Assembly (NCBI GenBank): GCA_001662425.1
Contig: BDDC01000254.1
Coordinates: 1-43,904 of the forward strand
Reading direction: 5' to 3'
From: Chlamydomonas sphaeroides
Lineage: Eukaryota > Chlorophyta > Chlorophyceae > Chlamydomonadales > Chlamydomonadaceae
DNA: 43,904 nucleotides
The notes below the pieces were generated by a model. That model saw only the letters and a list, made by a program, of their open reading frames with translations, searched no databases and was not told where the DNA came from. Positions 1 through 9,693 of the stretch are shown piece by piece; the stretch's first letter is position 1; each line of letters begins with the position of its first letter. Position numbers and translations under genes: made by a program.

Positions 1-310
1 GGGGGGGGCACGGGGGGGGGGAGAGGGAGCGGCAGCGGTGGGCAAGGCGGCGCGAGGGGGGACGGGAAGGGGGCGAAGTCGGAAGGCGTGTGCATACCCA
101 GTCCTGACACGGCCTGGCATCACGGGCGTGACCCACATCACCCGCATTGCGGCGCTGTCCGGCAGCTCGCCAAGAGCCGATGCCGCTGAGGCGGCAGCCG
201 CATTGGCCCCTTTCCCTTTCCCCACCCACTCCGACCCTCGCCCCTCTTTCCTCCCCTCCCCACCCTCCCCCTTTCCCTCCCCTCTCCCTGCTCCGCCCTG
301 CTCCCCCCAC

Positions 311-1846
311 CTGCTTGGTGGTCACAATGTACACCTCGTCCGCCGCCATGGCGCCCCGCACGGGCGCCGCCACGCCCTCGTAGATGCGGTTGGGCGCCAG
401 CCAGCCGGCCAGGTCCGACGCGATCCAGTCGTCGCGCACCGACCCAAACAGCTCCACCAGCTGCAGCGGCAGGCGGCCGGCAGGGGGCGCGGGCGGGCGG
501 GCGGTGAGGTGCGTGGCGGTGCGCAGGGGCGGCCGCCAGCGGCACGGTGGCCGCGGCGAGGGCGCCGCGGCGCCACCCTGGCGGCAGGGCGCGGCGTGCG
601 CTGGCGGGCGGCGCGTGGTGCCGCGGCGTGCGCTGCAGGCCCCCGCCGCCGCACCCACCGGCGCCCACCGCACCACCAAGCAACAACCCACCGGCGCCCA
701 CCGCGCTAGCCCCACCCACCAACCCATCCACCTAGCCACCGGCACGCGCTACAGCGCCACCCACACCACACCACCCACCATGCCCCGCCACCCACCCACC
801 CACCCACCGGCGCCCGCTGCAGCCCCCAGCGCTGCATGCTGTCGGGCAGCATCTTATCCCAGGTGGCCAGCATCTCCTCCGGGGTTACGCCCTCGTACAG
901 GCAGCGGATCTGTACGATGTTCTCGTACCTGCCGTGCGGAGGCGAGGCAGCAAGAGGGGGGACGCAGGAGGGCCGGGTGGGCGAGGGGGGTGGGCGTGGC
1001 TGCAGGCGGCGGGGCGCTTGGCCCGCAGTGGGGAGGACGACTGGCGCGGGCGACATGCTCCGGAGAGTACCATCATGCTCCGGAGAGTACCATCATGCTC
1101 CGGAGAGTACCATCATGCTCCGGAGAGGCCCGACGTCCCCGGGTCCATCTCTGCTCTGTACACGGCGTCTTGACGCCCCCACCCTCAATCCACAATCTGC
1201 GTCTCCCGGAACAGTCCTTCCCAACCCCATCGGCCCCCGCCTCACCCCGTCTCCACCACGGGCCGCACCAGCCGCATCTTCTCCACCAGCTCCCCCTTGC
1301 GCGCCTCGGCAGCCGCCGTGCCGAAGATCTCAGGCCATTGGATGGCGGCCGCCTGGGGGTTGTTGTCATGGAGGAGGTGAGGAAGGCAGGGAGTCCAGGG
1401 CACACCTTGCGACGGGTGCCAGAGGGGGAAGGCGCGCCGCCAGAGCTCGGCGGGTGTGGCCTGCTGCTGGCAAACTGGCCTCCCCTGCCGGCGGGTTCCG
1501 GGGCTGTGCGCGCGCCGACTCTCCGCAGGCGTGCTCTCAAGGTCTGCTCGGCTGTTACGCCCGGCTGTGTGACCTCACTGATCGCGCCCGCTAAGGCGCC
1601 TAGGGCTTGGCCGTCAGGGCCAGCGTCCCGGGGCGCGGCAATGGGCCAACGCACCTTGAAGGCCGAGAGGCTGCTCTCCCCCACCGAGTCACACACGACT
1701 CCGTCGAAGTCCAGAGCAATGAGCCGCTGGGCAGCGGCCGCGCAGGCGACCGAGGGGCGCATGCGTGCCATCCGGCGTGCAGCTGTCATGCCGAGAGCTT
1801 GCCGAGCTGCCGCTGGCCGACAAGGCGCACGACTGTGGAGGAGCAT
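311..1846 (-). CDS. HAD-superfamily hydrolase-like protein, 3' end outside window
   Basis: Exons read on the minus strand: 1846-1655, 1352-1246, 928-808, 460-311; phases join as 64 codons, then 107, 121 and 150 nt, staying open. The N-terminus (about 40 residues, rich in Arg and Ala, few acids) looks like an organelle transit peptide. HAD motif I follows at residues 42-54 (LIALDFDGVVCDS) with both catalytic aspartates, D46 and D48. Later exons carry MRLVRPVVETG, YENIVQIRCLYEGVTPEEML and VYIVTTKQ, the last matching the motif II region of plant HAD hydrolases of the phosphoglycolate-phosphatase-like type. The donor after VYIVTTKQ at 310/309 is a good GT, and no convincing next exon is visible in 1-308, so the C-terminal half (motifs III and IV) lies beyond the window. 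The substrate is unknown. The start is the first ATG upstream of the HAD motif that keeps a basic leader; downstream ATGs at residues 20, 26 and 29 are alternatives. The 808 donor is one of several GTGGGT options. Confidence 0.8.
1055..1127. repeat. 20-bp minisatellite, 3.65 copies
   Basis: The unit ATGCTCCGGAGAGTACCATC repeats perfectly at 1055-1074, 1075-1094 and 1095-1114, followed by 13 bases of a fourth copy. It lies in the intron between exons 2 and 3 of the HAD gene. The unit contains the palindrome CTCCGGAG. There are no spacers, so this is not a CRISPR array. Confidence 0.95.
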
Positions 1847-2018
1847 TTTGGCTTTAGAGTGCGCGTGGGACACACTGGTTGCTCTAAAGCCCTGATGCAA
1901 GCAGTTTTTACCAAGCGGCCGGGCCATCGCCGCAGTCATCACCGCAGTACACTGCGGGACACACATGCATTTATATTTGCGTACACACATATCGACACTC
2001 GGAACTCGACCCCGGTGC
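1847..2018. promoter_or_regulatory. Divergent promoter between HAD and CinA/nucleotidyltransferase genes
   Basis: Only 172 bases separate the two start codons of divergently transcribed genes, so both 5' UTRs and core promoters must fit here. The stretch is visibly more A+T rich than its surroundings, with TGCATTTATATTTGCGTAC near 1965-1983. No defined element can be assigned with confidence. Confidence 0.55.
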
Positions 2019-5000
2019 ATGCGTCGCATCCTGGGCCTTGCCATCCGCGCGCCACAACTACTAGTCCGCCAAGCCATCGCAGCTGGCTGCCGCCTGACGC
2101 GCATGCTGCCGCTGCGGGGCCTGCGCGGGGTCGCGCCGGCGCGCGCCATCGCACGGGTCGCTGGCGGAGTCCGGCCCGGCACCGCTGCCGCGTCCCCGGC
2201 CCGGCCCCTCGCTGCAGCCGCGGCCGGCGGCCATGCCCAGGAGCTGGCCGCTGACGTGGAGTCGGTCATCGCGGCCATCCACGCCAACCGCAGCAAGGCC
2301 GTGGTGTACGCCACGGGCGGCGCGGTGCAGGTAGGCGCGGCGCCAGGGGCCCTGCTCGCGCAGCGGCCGCCCGCCCGCTCCTGGCGCTTGGCGGCTTTGC
2401 ACTATTGGGGCAACAGCCCCAAACCCATCTTATCAGGACGATGAGTAGCAGCAGTCCCTGTCTGCTCTACCGCCTGCCTACCCTAACCACGTTTCCCGCC
2501 CTGCCCGCCCTGCTTCTCCCGGCACCCATCCCGGCACCCCTCCCGGCATCCCTCCCTGCCACCCGTCCACCGCCTCATAGGCCATCTCCTGGCTGCTGTC
2601 GGTCCCTGGTGCCTCCGGCACGGTGCTGGAGGCCAGTGTGCCGTACTCTCGTGACAGCCTGATGGACGTACTGGGCTGGGTGAGGGGGAGGCGGCCTGGG
2701 GGGTTGCGGCTTGGAGGTGGGGCTGGGTGAGGGGGAGGGACAGGCGGTGGGAGAGGGAGAGGGAGCGGGCCCGGGTTTGGGTCAGTGGGGCTGGCTGGGT
2801 AAGGGGACGGCGGCCCAGAGTGGCTGGATGAGTGAGAGACCGACCGGGGGCTGGGATGAGTGAGAGTCCGTGGGTCCCCAGCGGCGGGCAGGCTGGGTGC
2901 GGAGCCGCGGGAGGTGCGATGGGGCTGCCAGCTGCAGAACCACAACCCCCGCGGCCGCTGCCAGCGCCGCGCCGCTGCCGTGTCGCGCCCCGTGGTCGTG
3001 CGGTGGCAGCCGCCGCTTCCCCGACCCCTGCTTGTCTGTGGTGGCGGTGCCGGCGGGTGCGCAGGAGCCGGAGCAGTACTGCAGCGCCGACACGGCGGAG
3101 GCCATAGCTGAGGCGGCCTACCGCCGGGCGGCGCACCTGTGCCCCTTTGGCAGCAGCTTCGTGGGCGTGGGCGCCACCTGCGCGCTGGCCACGGTGGGTG
3201 TGGGGTGGCGTAGGGTGGTGGGAAGCGGGGTGGGGGGCAAGGTGGGGGGAGGGCGCCTGGGCGGGGACCTCGGCGGGGAGACGGCGCGTGGCAGACTTGG
3301 AAGGCGCCGCAGCCGGTGGGTACGAGCAGCAGCACGCACCGGGCAGCGCAGGCCGGCTCGTCTGCGGCATGGACGGCTGGCAGTCGGCCACCCCCTGGTA
3401 GCCTACGCGCAGTCAGCAGCCGGCGCCAGCTGCTTCTGCGCCGCGCCAGCGCCGGCCGCCCCGACCACCCCCTGCCTTGGCCCCTGCTCGGGCTGCCCGC
3501 CTCCGCCCTGCCGCCTGCCGCAGGTGCCCCCCAAGCGCGGCGAGCACCGAGCCCACGTGGCGGTGTTCAACGGCGGCGGCTCGCGCTGCGTGTCGCTGAG
3601 CCTGGCCAAGGGCGCGCGCAGCCGGGTGGGCGAGGACGACGTGGCCAGCAGGCTGCTGATCAAGGTAGGGCTGGGGTGGCTGGGGGGTGGAAGGCTGCGG
3701 CCTGCCGGGGATGGGCGCAGATAGCAGGCGGGCATGGGAACGTCAGGGGCAGCGACGAGGGGCGATGGCCCACCCGGGCTGCTCCTGCATGTGCGGGCAG
3801 CGCAGCGCGGTGCGGGCGCCAGCGGGTTAGGCGCTGCGTGGGGGTGCGGGCCGAGGCGCGGCGGCGCTGGGGCCGGGGCCGTGGGCAGGGCTGGCTTCCC
3901 TGCGTCGGCCCTCCTGAGCCGCCCGCCTGCCGCAGGTGCTGGCGGAGGCCACCGGCGTCGACACGGCGGCCTTCCCGCTGCCGCTGATCCCGCCGCCCGC
4001 CGCGTCCGCCTCCTCCGACCCGCCCTGCGAGCCGCCCTCGGAGGCGCACGACGAGATCAGCGACTGCCGCCACCTGGCGGACGACCCGCTGGCGCGGCTG
4101 CTGGAGGGCGACGTGCGCTGCGTGGAGTACTGCGGGCAGGAGGTGGCGGTGGACGCGCCGCGCAGGGGGCGGGTGTACCTGCCGGGCTCCTTCAACCCGC
4201 TGCACCACGGTAGGGCCCCGGGGGGTGGAGCGGGTGGGATGGATGCGGCGGGCGGGTGGGGCCGGCGCGGGGCAAGGGGATGGCGCCAAGCGGCGCGCGG
4301 CGCTGGGGGCGGCTGGGCCCATGGCGCCCTGCCGCCCACTACTGTGAGGCACGGCTGGCCATGCCTGGCCCCCCCCGATGGCCACGGGTCCTCTCTGCCG
4401 GCCGCTGCCCCCAACGCCTGCCCCTCACGCCTGCTCCCCCTCACGCCCGCTCCCCCTCACGCCCGCTCCCCCCCACGCCCGCCCCCCCTCACTGCCGCTG
4501 CCGCCCCTGAGGCCACATGGAGCTGCTGCAGGCGGCGGTGGCTGCGGCCCGCCAGGCGTGCGGATACCCGCTGGAGGGCGCCTTCGAGCTGACCATCGAG
4601 AACGCGGACAAGGTGGGGCCCCAGGGCTGGGGGCCGCAGGGGAGGGAGGCAAGGTGGGAGGCGGGGGCTGGGCTGGGGTGGAAGGACAGGGCGGGCGCAA
4701 CCCGCACCCCGCCAGCGCTGCTGCCTGGGAGGCCGCCCGTCCGCTTGCTCCTTTTCGCTCCCAGTGGCTCCCCCCACCCCACCCCATGCTGTTACCTCGC
4801 TCCCGCCCTGTCGTGGGTACCCCGCTTCGCGCCAACCCCTGACCCCTTCCCGCACCCCCCCCCTTGGCGCACGCCACCTGCTCCCACACCCGCCCGCGCT
4901 CCTGCTTCCTCGCCCGCCACCCCAGGGCCTGCTGGCGGAGGCCGAGATCCGGCGGCGTGTGGCGCAGTTTGTGTCGCTGGGGCTGCCGGTGCTCGTCACC

Positions 5001-5551
5001 CGCGCGCCGCTGTTCACCGACAAGGCCGAGCTGCTGCACGGCGCGCGCTTCGTGGTGGGCTACGACACTGCCGTGCGCCTGGTGCAGCCCAAGTACTACG
5101 GCAGCTCGTACATGCAGATGCTGCTGGACTTCTCGAGGTATGGCACGCGAGCGGGGCGGCGGCTCGCACACCGCCGCGGCGTCACGCCCGGTCGCTCGGG
5201 GGTCGGGGCGGGGGCGAGGACTAGTGGTACGGCCCCTGGCTTGCTTAATGCGCGGCCAGACAGGGCGCAGCCGGCACCGCGCTCGTCCCAAGCTGGGTGT
5301 GCCAACAGCGGCACCGCCCCTCGCGTTGCGGCCCTCCCCGCCCGCCCTGCAGGCTGCGGCAGGCGGGCTGCTCCTTTGTGGTGGCGGGCCGCAAGGACGC
5401 CGCCAGCGGCCGCTTCCTGTCGCTGCCCGACGTGGACATGCCGCCGGAGCTGGCGGACCTGTTTCCGCCGCAGCAGGCGCTGCGGGAAGAGGACTTCCGG
5501 GCGGACATATCGTCGACGGAGCTGCGGCAGCAGCTTGCGCAGCAGCAGTAG
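2019..5551 (+). CDS. CinA C-terminal-like domain fused to NMNAT-type nucleotidyltransferase
   Basis: Eight exons: 2019-2330, 2581-2679, 3065-3193, 3524-3664, 3936-4209, 4512-4612, 4926-5137, 5353-5551; 1467 nt in phase, 488 aa, TAG stop. Residues 1-70 form a basic Ala/Arg-rich leader, probably organellar. Residues about 85-227 resemble the CinA C-terminal (nicotinamide-nucleotide amidase) fold, with YATGGAVQ, SVPGASGTVLEASVPY and GVGATCALAT. The second half is a nucleotidyltransferase: GSFNPLHHGH carries the HxGH ATP-binding motif, interrupted by the phase-1 intron at 4210-4511, and the C-terminus has ISSTELR, the ISSTxxR signature of NMN/nicotinate-mononucleotide adenylyltransferases. The same order occurs in a plant 'nucleotidylyl transferase superfamily' protein related to yeast Pof1. 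A role in pyridine-nucleotide or metabolite-repair chemistry is inferred; the substrate is not shown. C-rich tandem repeats fill intron 5 (4420-4490). Confidence 0.87.
4420..4490. repeat. C-rich tandem repeat in intron
   Basis: Imperfect 17-bp units of the form CCCCCTCACGCCCGCT repeat about four times, just upstream of the exon that completes the HxGH motif. It is polypyrimidine rich and sits where the branch point and acceptor tract are expected, so it may simply be an expanded pyrimidine tract. Confidence 0.75.
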
Positions 5552-6160
5552 CACATGGAGTGAAGAGCGTAGGTGTGTATGTTTACATTGTTGTGTGTGG
5601 TCGGAGGCTGGAAGCTCGTACGCGAGAGAGCGGGGAGCGCGGGGCGCGATGAGGGTGCGCGAACGGGGTGTGAGGTGGGTGGGTGGGAGATGGGGTGACA
5701 CGTGCGTGCCCGTCTTGGGCGGAGCAGAAGCTGCAACGAGCTGAGGCGCGTGCCATCGGAGAAGGAATAACCAGCATAACATGCTATAACTGTGCACGCC
5801 ACATGTTAAAATCTTTAATCGTGAGTCGAAGACAGTCAAATCCGTGTGGTGTGTTTACGTTCTCCGCAATAACTTGAACAACTTGAAATACAGAGAACAC
5901 GCTCTTTGCACAGGAATACGAGGAAGTGAAAGCGGCGAGTGTCGGGTTCAACGCTTTCGTGTCTGCAGCTGCGCTCACGTTCAGGTAAGGCCGTCGCACG
6001 GGTTCCAGCAGGATCTTCAGCGCATTTGCCAGCAACGTTATGCTAGGCTCGTCTGCGCACCTGCGCGCAACGCCTTTCTGCGCCCTTGTCCTCGGCAGAC
6101 GCGCTTCAACGTTGCCGGGGACCTCGTAGCGGTCAGAAGGCACCAGGAAACACCTAGCGC
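5552..6160. other. 3' UTR of nucleotidyltransferase gene and promoter/5' UTR of CYSTM gene
   Basis: No coding exon is supported here. From about 5750 the base composition shifts to A+T richer sequence. No TGTAA poly(A) signal occurs on the plus strand between 5552 and 6160. The first one downstream is at 6270-6274, inside the first intron of the CYSTM model, so the two transcripts might overlap or the upstream gene uses a variant signal. Confidence 0.5.
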
Positions 6161-7210
6161 ATGTCGCGTAAGTGGGCCGCGGGTGTTGTCCCGCGGTTGA
6201 TGGCCGTTTGCTCCGCAACCTTGGCTGTCCAGCCCCTTCAGCCACATCCTGTATAATTCATCAGCGTCCTGTAATATTCCGGATCGTGGGCGGTGCCTGT
6301 GGCACTTGGCGTCACCTTTCATGCAACGGCAAGGCGTACGCCTTGCGGCCCAGGCGTGGCACGCCGCGAACTTAAAGCATGCCCAGCAGGCGTCTGCAAT
6401 GCTTGCTTAAGACGAGCGGGCAGCAGACGGCAGCAGCTGCAGACGTGCTGACGCTCGTCACCCCGTGTTCTGCTGCCGCCCGCAGAGTACGGTCCACCTC
6501 CACCGGGGTACCCGGACCCCAACAAGCCGGTGCCGGGTGAGTGCATACTTCCATGTCACTATCACAGAGCCTCGACGCTGGCTGCTCGTGCCCGACACAG
6601 ACATACTCATCATGCGGCCCCCTGCTCCCCGCCCGCGCCTTGGCTCACCATACAGGTTACCCCGCCAGCGGCTACGGGCCAGCTCAGAGCTTCGCAGCTC
6701 CGCACTCACAGTACGGGCAACCACCGGCGCCATCCCCTTACTCGGCGCCGCCTGGGTACCCTCAGCCGCCGCCTGGGTACGGCGCGCCTCCCGGCTACCC
6801 GCCGCCCGGCGGCTACCCACCACCCCCAGGCGAGTGCCGCCGCTATCCCTGCTCCCTGCCCCTGGTGCCCTCTCGCCATCTGCCGCGAGCACCTGGGCCG
6901 CCCCGCCTGCCTGCTGGGCTCTGCCGTTCCAGACTCAACCTCTCCAGCGCTCGGCCCTCGGCCCTCAGCCCTTAACCCCATCCGCCCACCCTGCTCCCAC
7001 CCGCCCGCAGGCTACCCCGGCGCCTACCCGACCGCGCAGCCCGGGGTGTACGCACAGCCGGTGTACGTGCAGGGCCCTCCGCCGGGCCACGGGGGGCACC
7101 ACGGGGGACACCACGGCCACAACTCGCACCACGACAGCGACAGCGCCAAGTGGTGCTGCGGCCTGGGCGCGCTGGCGGCACTATGCTGCTGCTGCCTCAT
7201 GCTGGATTGA
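6161..7210 (+). CDS. CYSTM-type small tail-anchored stress protein
   Basis: Four exons: 6161-6167, 6486-6536, 6656-6829, 7011-7210; 432 nt, 143 aa, TGA stop. The 7-nt first exon (ATGTCGC before GTAAGT) joins to give MSQYGPPPPGYPDPNKPVPG. Residues 20-110 are Tyr/Pro/Gly/Gln repeats of the GYPPP type, followed by a His/Gly stretch and the C-terminal module AKWCCGLGALAALCCCCLML, a Cys-rich hydrophobic segment ending the protein. This is the CYSTM (cysteine-rich transmembrane module) architecture known from small eukaryotic stress-tolerance proteins; plasma-membrane tail anchoring and possible palmitoylation are family expectations. Intron 3 (6830-7010) begins GC (CAG|GCGAGT) and no GT donor restores the frame, so a GC-AG intron is required. 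The microexon start is inferred from splice consensus and phase. Confidence 0.85.
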
Positions 7211-7966
7211 GCAGGTGGCGACCGCAGCCGGCGGCGGCGTGAGCACATATGCGCGTGAGCCAGCGCTGGGCGTGGCCCGCGTCAGCGGGCGCTGATGGGG
7301 CCCGCGGGCGCCGCGCGATGCTGCGCGCGGTGGCTGAGTGAGCAAGCGAGCCCAAATGACGTGACGTGACTGTGTGGGGTGCTGAGGGGTGCGCGACGAC
7401 GGGGCTGCCATGGGGCGCGGCCTGCAGGGGAGCAGGGCGCTGCAGCGGTGGGGCGGGCTCCGTTGTTGGGAGCGGGGCGCAGGTACGGGTAGCTGGGGTG
7501 CATGAATGACATGACCCACATCACACCTGGGCACCCGCGAATGCTGCGTGGCGGCCAGCGGCTCGGTGCATGAGGGCGCGACCGCGAGGCATGAGGACGT
7601 GTGGGGCATGATGACGTCATGCCGTGTGACGTGTGCTGTTGACACGTCTGGTGGGACCTGTGGCGGTGCGGGGGCGGAGCATGGCTCCCTCCGGGCAGGC
7701 GGCGGGCACTGACTGGCTTGGCGCCGCTGAGGTGATGTTGCGCAGGCGGGGGCGCTGGGGTGGTGCACATATAGCATTGACCGCTTAGTTTGTTTGCAAG
7801 AACCCGCTGTGAGCTTGAGGGGCAGCTGTGTTTGTTTGTTCGGAGGCTTGATGCATGCGCATGCTGCGTTTCGGCTGTGGCTGCATGGCGGGGGCCGGCT
7901 GCGGGGCTGGCGCCGACGCTGCGCACGCAGTGGCCGATGGATTGGCGCACCGAGATGAAGTGCGCG

Positions 7967-7971
7967 TGTAA
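7967..7971 (+). terminator. TGTAA poly(A) signal of CYSTM gene
   Basis: TGTAA is the green-algal polyadenylation signal. It lies 757 bases after the CYSTM stop, giving a long 3' UTR (7211 to about 7990), and faces the minus-strand signal at 8104-8108 of the convergent gene. The 3' UTR itself (7211-7966) shows no supported exon. Confidence 0.55.
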
Positions 7972-8103
7972 CAACAGGTCGTTTGCTCAAGACCGTGTGC
8001 AATGCAGCATACGCCTCCAAACGTAACCCCGCAGCGCCCACCAATGGTCCGTTGCCGCATGCACCACAGACAGTGCCCCAGTGCCGAGAGAGACGCAATC
8101 GTA

Positions 8104-8108
8104 TTACA
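8104..8108 (-). terminator. TGTAA poly(A) signal of the duplicated-module gene
   Basis: TTACA on the plus strand is TGTAA on the minus strand, 93 bases past the stop codon of the minus-strand gene ending at 8201. The convergent gene's signal is only about 130 bases away. Confidence 0.6.
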
Positions 8109-8200
8109 GCGACTAGTTCGCTCACGTGTACACACAATGCGCAGATGCCCCTCTCCTTCCCCCATCTTCCCATGCCACCGGGCTCGCCCCAACCCCCGCG

Positions 8201-9428
8201 TCACGCGCTGCCCGGCTGCTCGGTTGGCGCCAGCCCGAAGCGCTCCTTTAGCTGCGGGGGTCGGGGCCGGGGCGGGCCGGGTCGCAGCGGGCGGGGCGGG
8301 GCGCATGGCACGGCAGCGCCTCCCCAAGGGGCGCAGGCCCCCTCCCCCCGGCTGGCCACCGGGTGGCTCAGGCCCCATGCGCCCATGCGGCCTGCACCTC
8401 CGGGAGCTGCGCGCCGCCGGCTGCCCGCCCCGAGTGCGCGGCGACTGCCCCAGCCCCCCTCCCACACGAGGCGCACGAGGCGGCCCAGCACCCCCCCACC
8501 CCCACCCCCACCCCCACCCCCACCCCCACCTGCGCTACGCCCCCGCACGCACCCTGACAGGCACCTGCCTCCCGCCACGCCCCACCCCACCTGCTGCGTC
8601 TCCTCCACCACGCGCTCCCGCGCCGCCGCCAGCGTCTCGCGCATCTCGGGCGACTGCCCCGCCGCCGCCGCCAGCGCCACGTCCTCGCCCCCGCTCGGCG
8701 CCGGCCCCGCGGCGCCGCCCTCCTCGCCCCCGGTGGAGGCCAGCCCAAAGCGCTGCCTCAGCTGCGGGCGCGGCAGGGAGCAGAGGGGGCAGCGCCGGCG
8801 GCGCGCTGGGGTGCCGGCAGCTGGGCGCGGGCCACGAGGAGCGGCGGCACGAGGAGCGGCGGCACGAGGAGCGGCGGCACGAGGGGCGGCGGCACGAGGA
8901 GCGGCGGCACGCCCCGCAGCTGCTCCCTTGCCGCCTAGCCAAGTGGCCGCCAGCCCCAGCCCGGCACAGGCGCCAGCAGGCAGCCAAGCCCCCGCCTCAG
9001 GCCCCCACCCACCCACCATGCTCGTCTCCTGGCCGATCCGCTCCTGCGCCCCTTGGATGGCCTCCTGCAGGCTGCCGCCGCCGCCGGCGTCCGAGGGCTG
9101 CGCGCTGGCCGCTAGCGGCGCGCCTGCGGCCCCCGGCACCACCCCATCCAGCTGGGGGGTTGCGGCCGGCGGGAGGTGGCGAAGGCGGCGCCGGCGCCGG
9201 CGCGGGCAAGCGCGGCCGGGGCAGGGGCGGGCGTTACGAGGGGACGGGGCCTAACCTGCCGCCGAGGTCGCTGAGCTGCTAGCGGGCCGGGCCGCGAGGT
9301 GCTTGCCAGCGGCCCCCCAGCCCTCGCTCTGCGGCCCTCCGCCGCCGCAGCAGCAGCCGCACCTGGTCCAGCGCGTCGTCCGCCAGCCCGCCGAGCGCGT
9401 CGGCAGCGGAGCTCTGCAGCCGCTGCAT
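8201..9428 (-). CDS. Small protein with two copies of an ER..ET..RFGLA coiled-coil module
   Basis: Minus-strand exons 9428-9363, 9151-9017, 8761-8591, 8251-8201; 423 nt, 140 aa, TGA stop. All three introns are phase 0. Two modules align with each other: LQEAIQGAQERIGQET plus LRQRFGLAST, and RETLAAARERVVEETQ plus LKERFGLAPT. In both, an intron sits exactly before L(R/K)xRFGLA, so the exon pair was probably duplicated. The rest is Ala/Gly/Pro/Ser-rich linker. There is no signal peptide or membrane span, and the modules look amphipathic and helical. I do not recognise a named family; a hydrophilic scaffold or LEA-like stress protein is a guess. The first ATG in frame is used; upstream ORFs in other frames hit stops. 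Its two largest introns hold simple repeats. Confidence 0.75.
8488..8530. repeat. (CCCCCA)n microsatellite
   Basis: About seven hexamers of CCCCCA/CCCCAC lie in the last intron of the small duplicated-module gene, on the strand opposite its transcript (transcript sequence GGGGGT). The G-rich transcript could fold into a G-quadruplex. Confidence 0.85.
8831..8912. repeat. 15-bp minisatellite, about 5 copies
   Basis: Units of GGCGGCACGAGGAGC repeat with one variant (GAGGGGC). They lie in the intron between exons 2 and 3 of the duplicated-module gene. Reading frames through it give misleading ARGAA-type repeats that are not coding. Confidence 0.85.
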
Positions 9429-9693
9429 GGCTGCTGCTAGTGGGGGGAATTGGCGCGATTAGGACCAGACAGCGCTGCTGCTGCCTGGCTGCGAGCTGCA
9501 TGGGCGCGAGCTGGGGCGTTGGGTCGGAGGCGAGGTGACGCGCCATCGCGATGCGGGAGCGGGCCTGCAAGCCTACTTGGCCGCGCAGGACCACCCGGGC
9601 GCACACTCGCACATTCGCCAAACGGCAATCGAGCAGCAGCACACAAGCCCGCAGCAAGGCTCAAGACCTCGGCACCGATTCACAGTCGCAGAC
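9429..9693. promoter_or_regulatory. Divergent promoter of two small hydrophilic-protein genes
   Basis: 265 bases lie between the start codons of the minus-strand duplicated-module gene and the plus-strand LEA-like gene. Sharing a promoter would favour co-expression. No TATA box or defined element was identified. Confidence 0.5.

Noticed and set aside
1..308. Fifth exon of the HAD gene
   Set aside because: Minus-strand frames here do not resemble the expected sequence after VYIVTTKQ, and splice sites are weak; I left the gene open.
1055..1127. CRISPR-like array
   Set aside because: Units are contiguous with no spacers, in an algal intron.
384..1895. Long plus-strand ORF of about 500 codons overlapping the HAD gene
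   Set aside because: It is antisense to exons with the recognisable DFDGVVCDS motif and has random Arg/Pro/Ala composition; long chance ORFs are expected at this G+C.
5930..5960. tRNA B-box-like GGGTTCAACGC
   Set aside because: No matching A-box or acceptor stem could be found around it.
8800..8930. ARGAA-type repeat protein suggested by open frames
   Set aside because: The frame lies within a spliced intron; the repeat is a 15-bp minisatellite.
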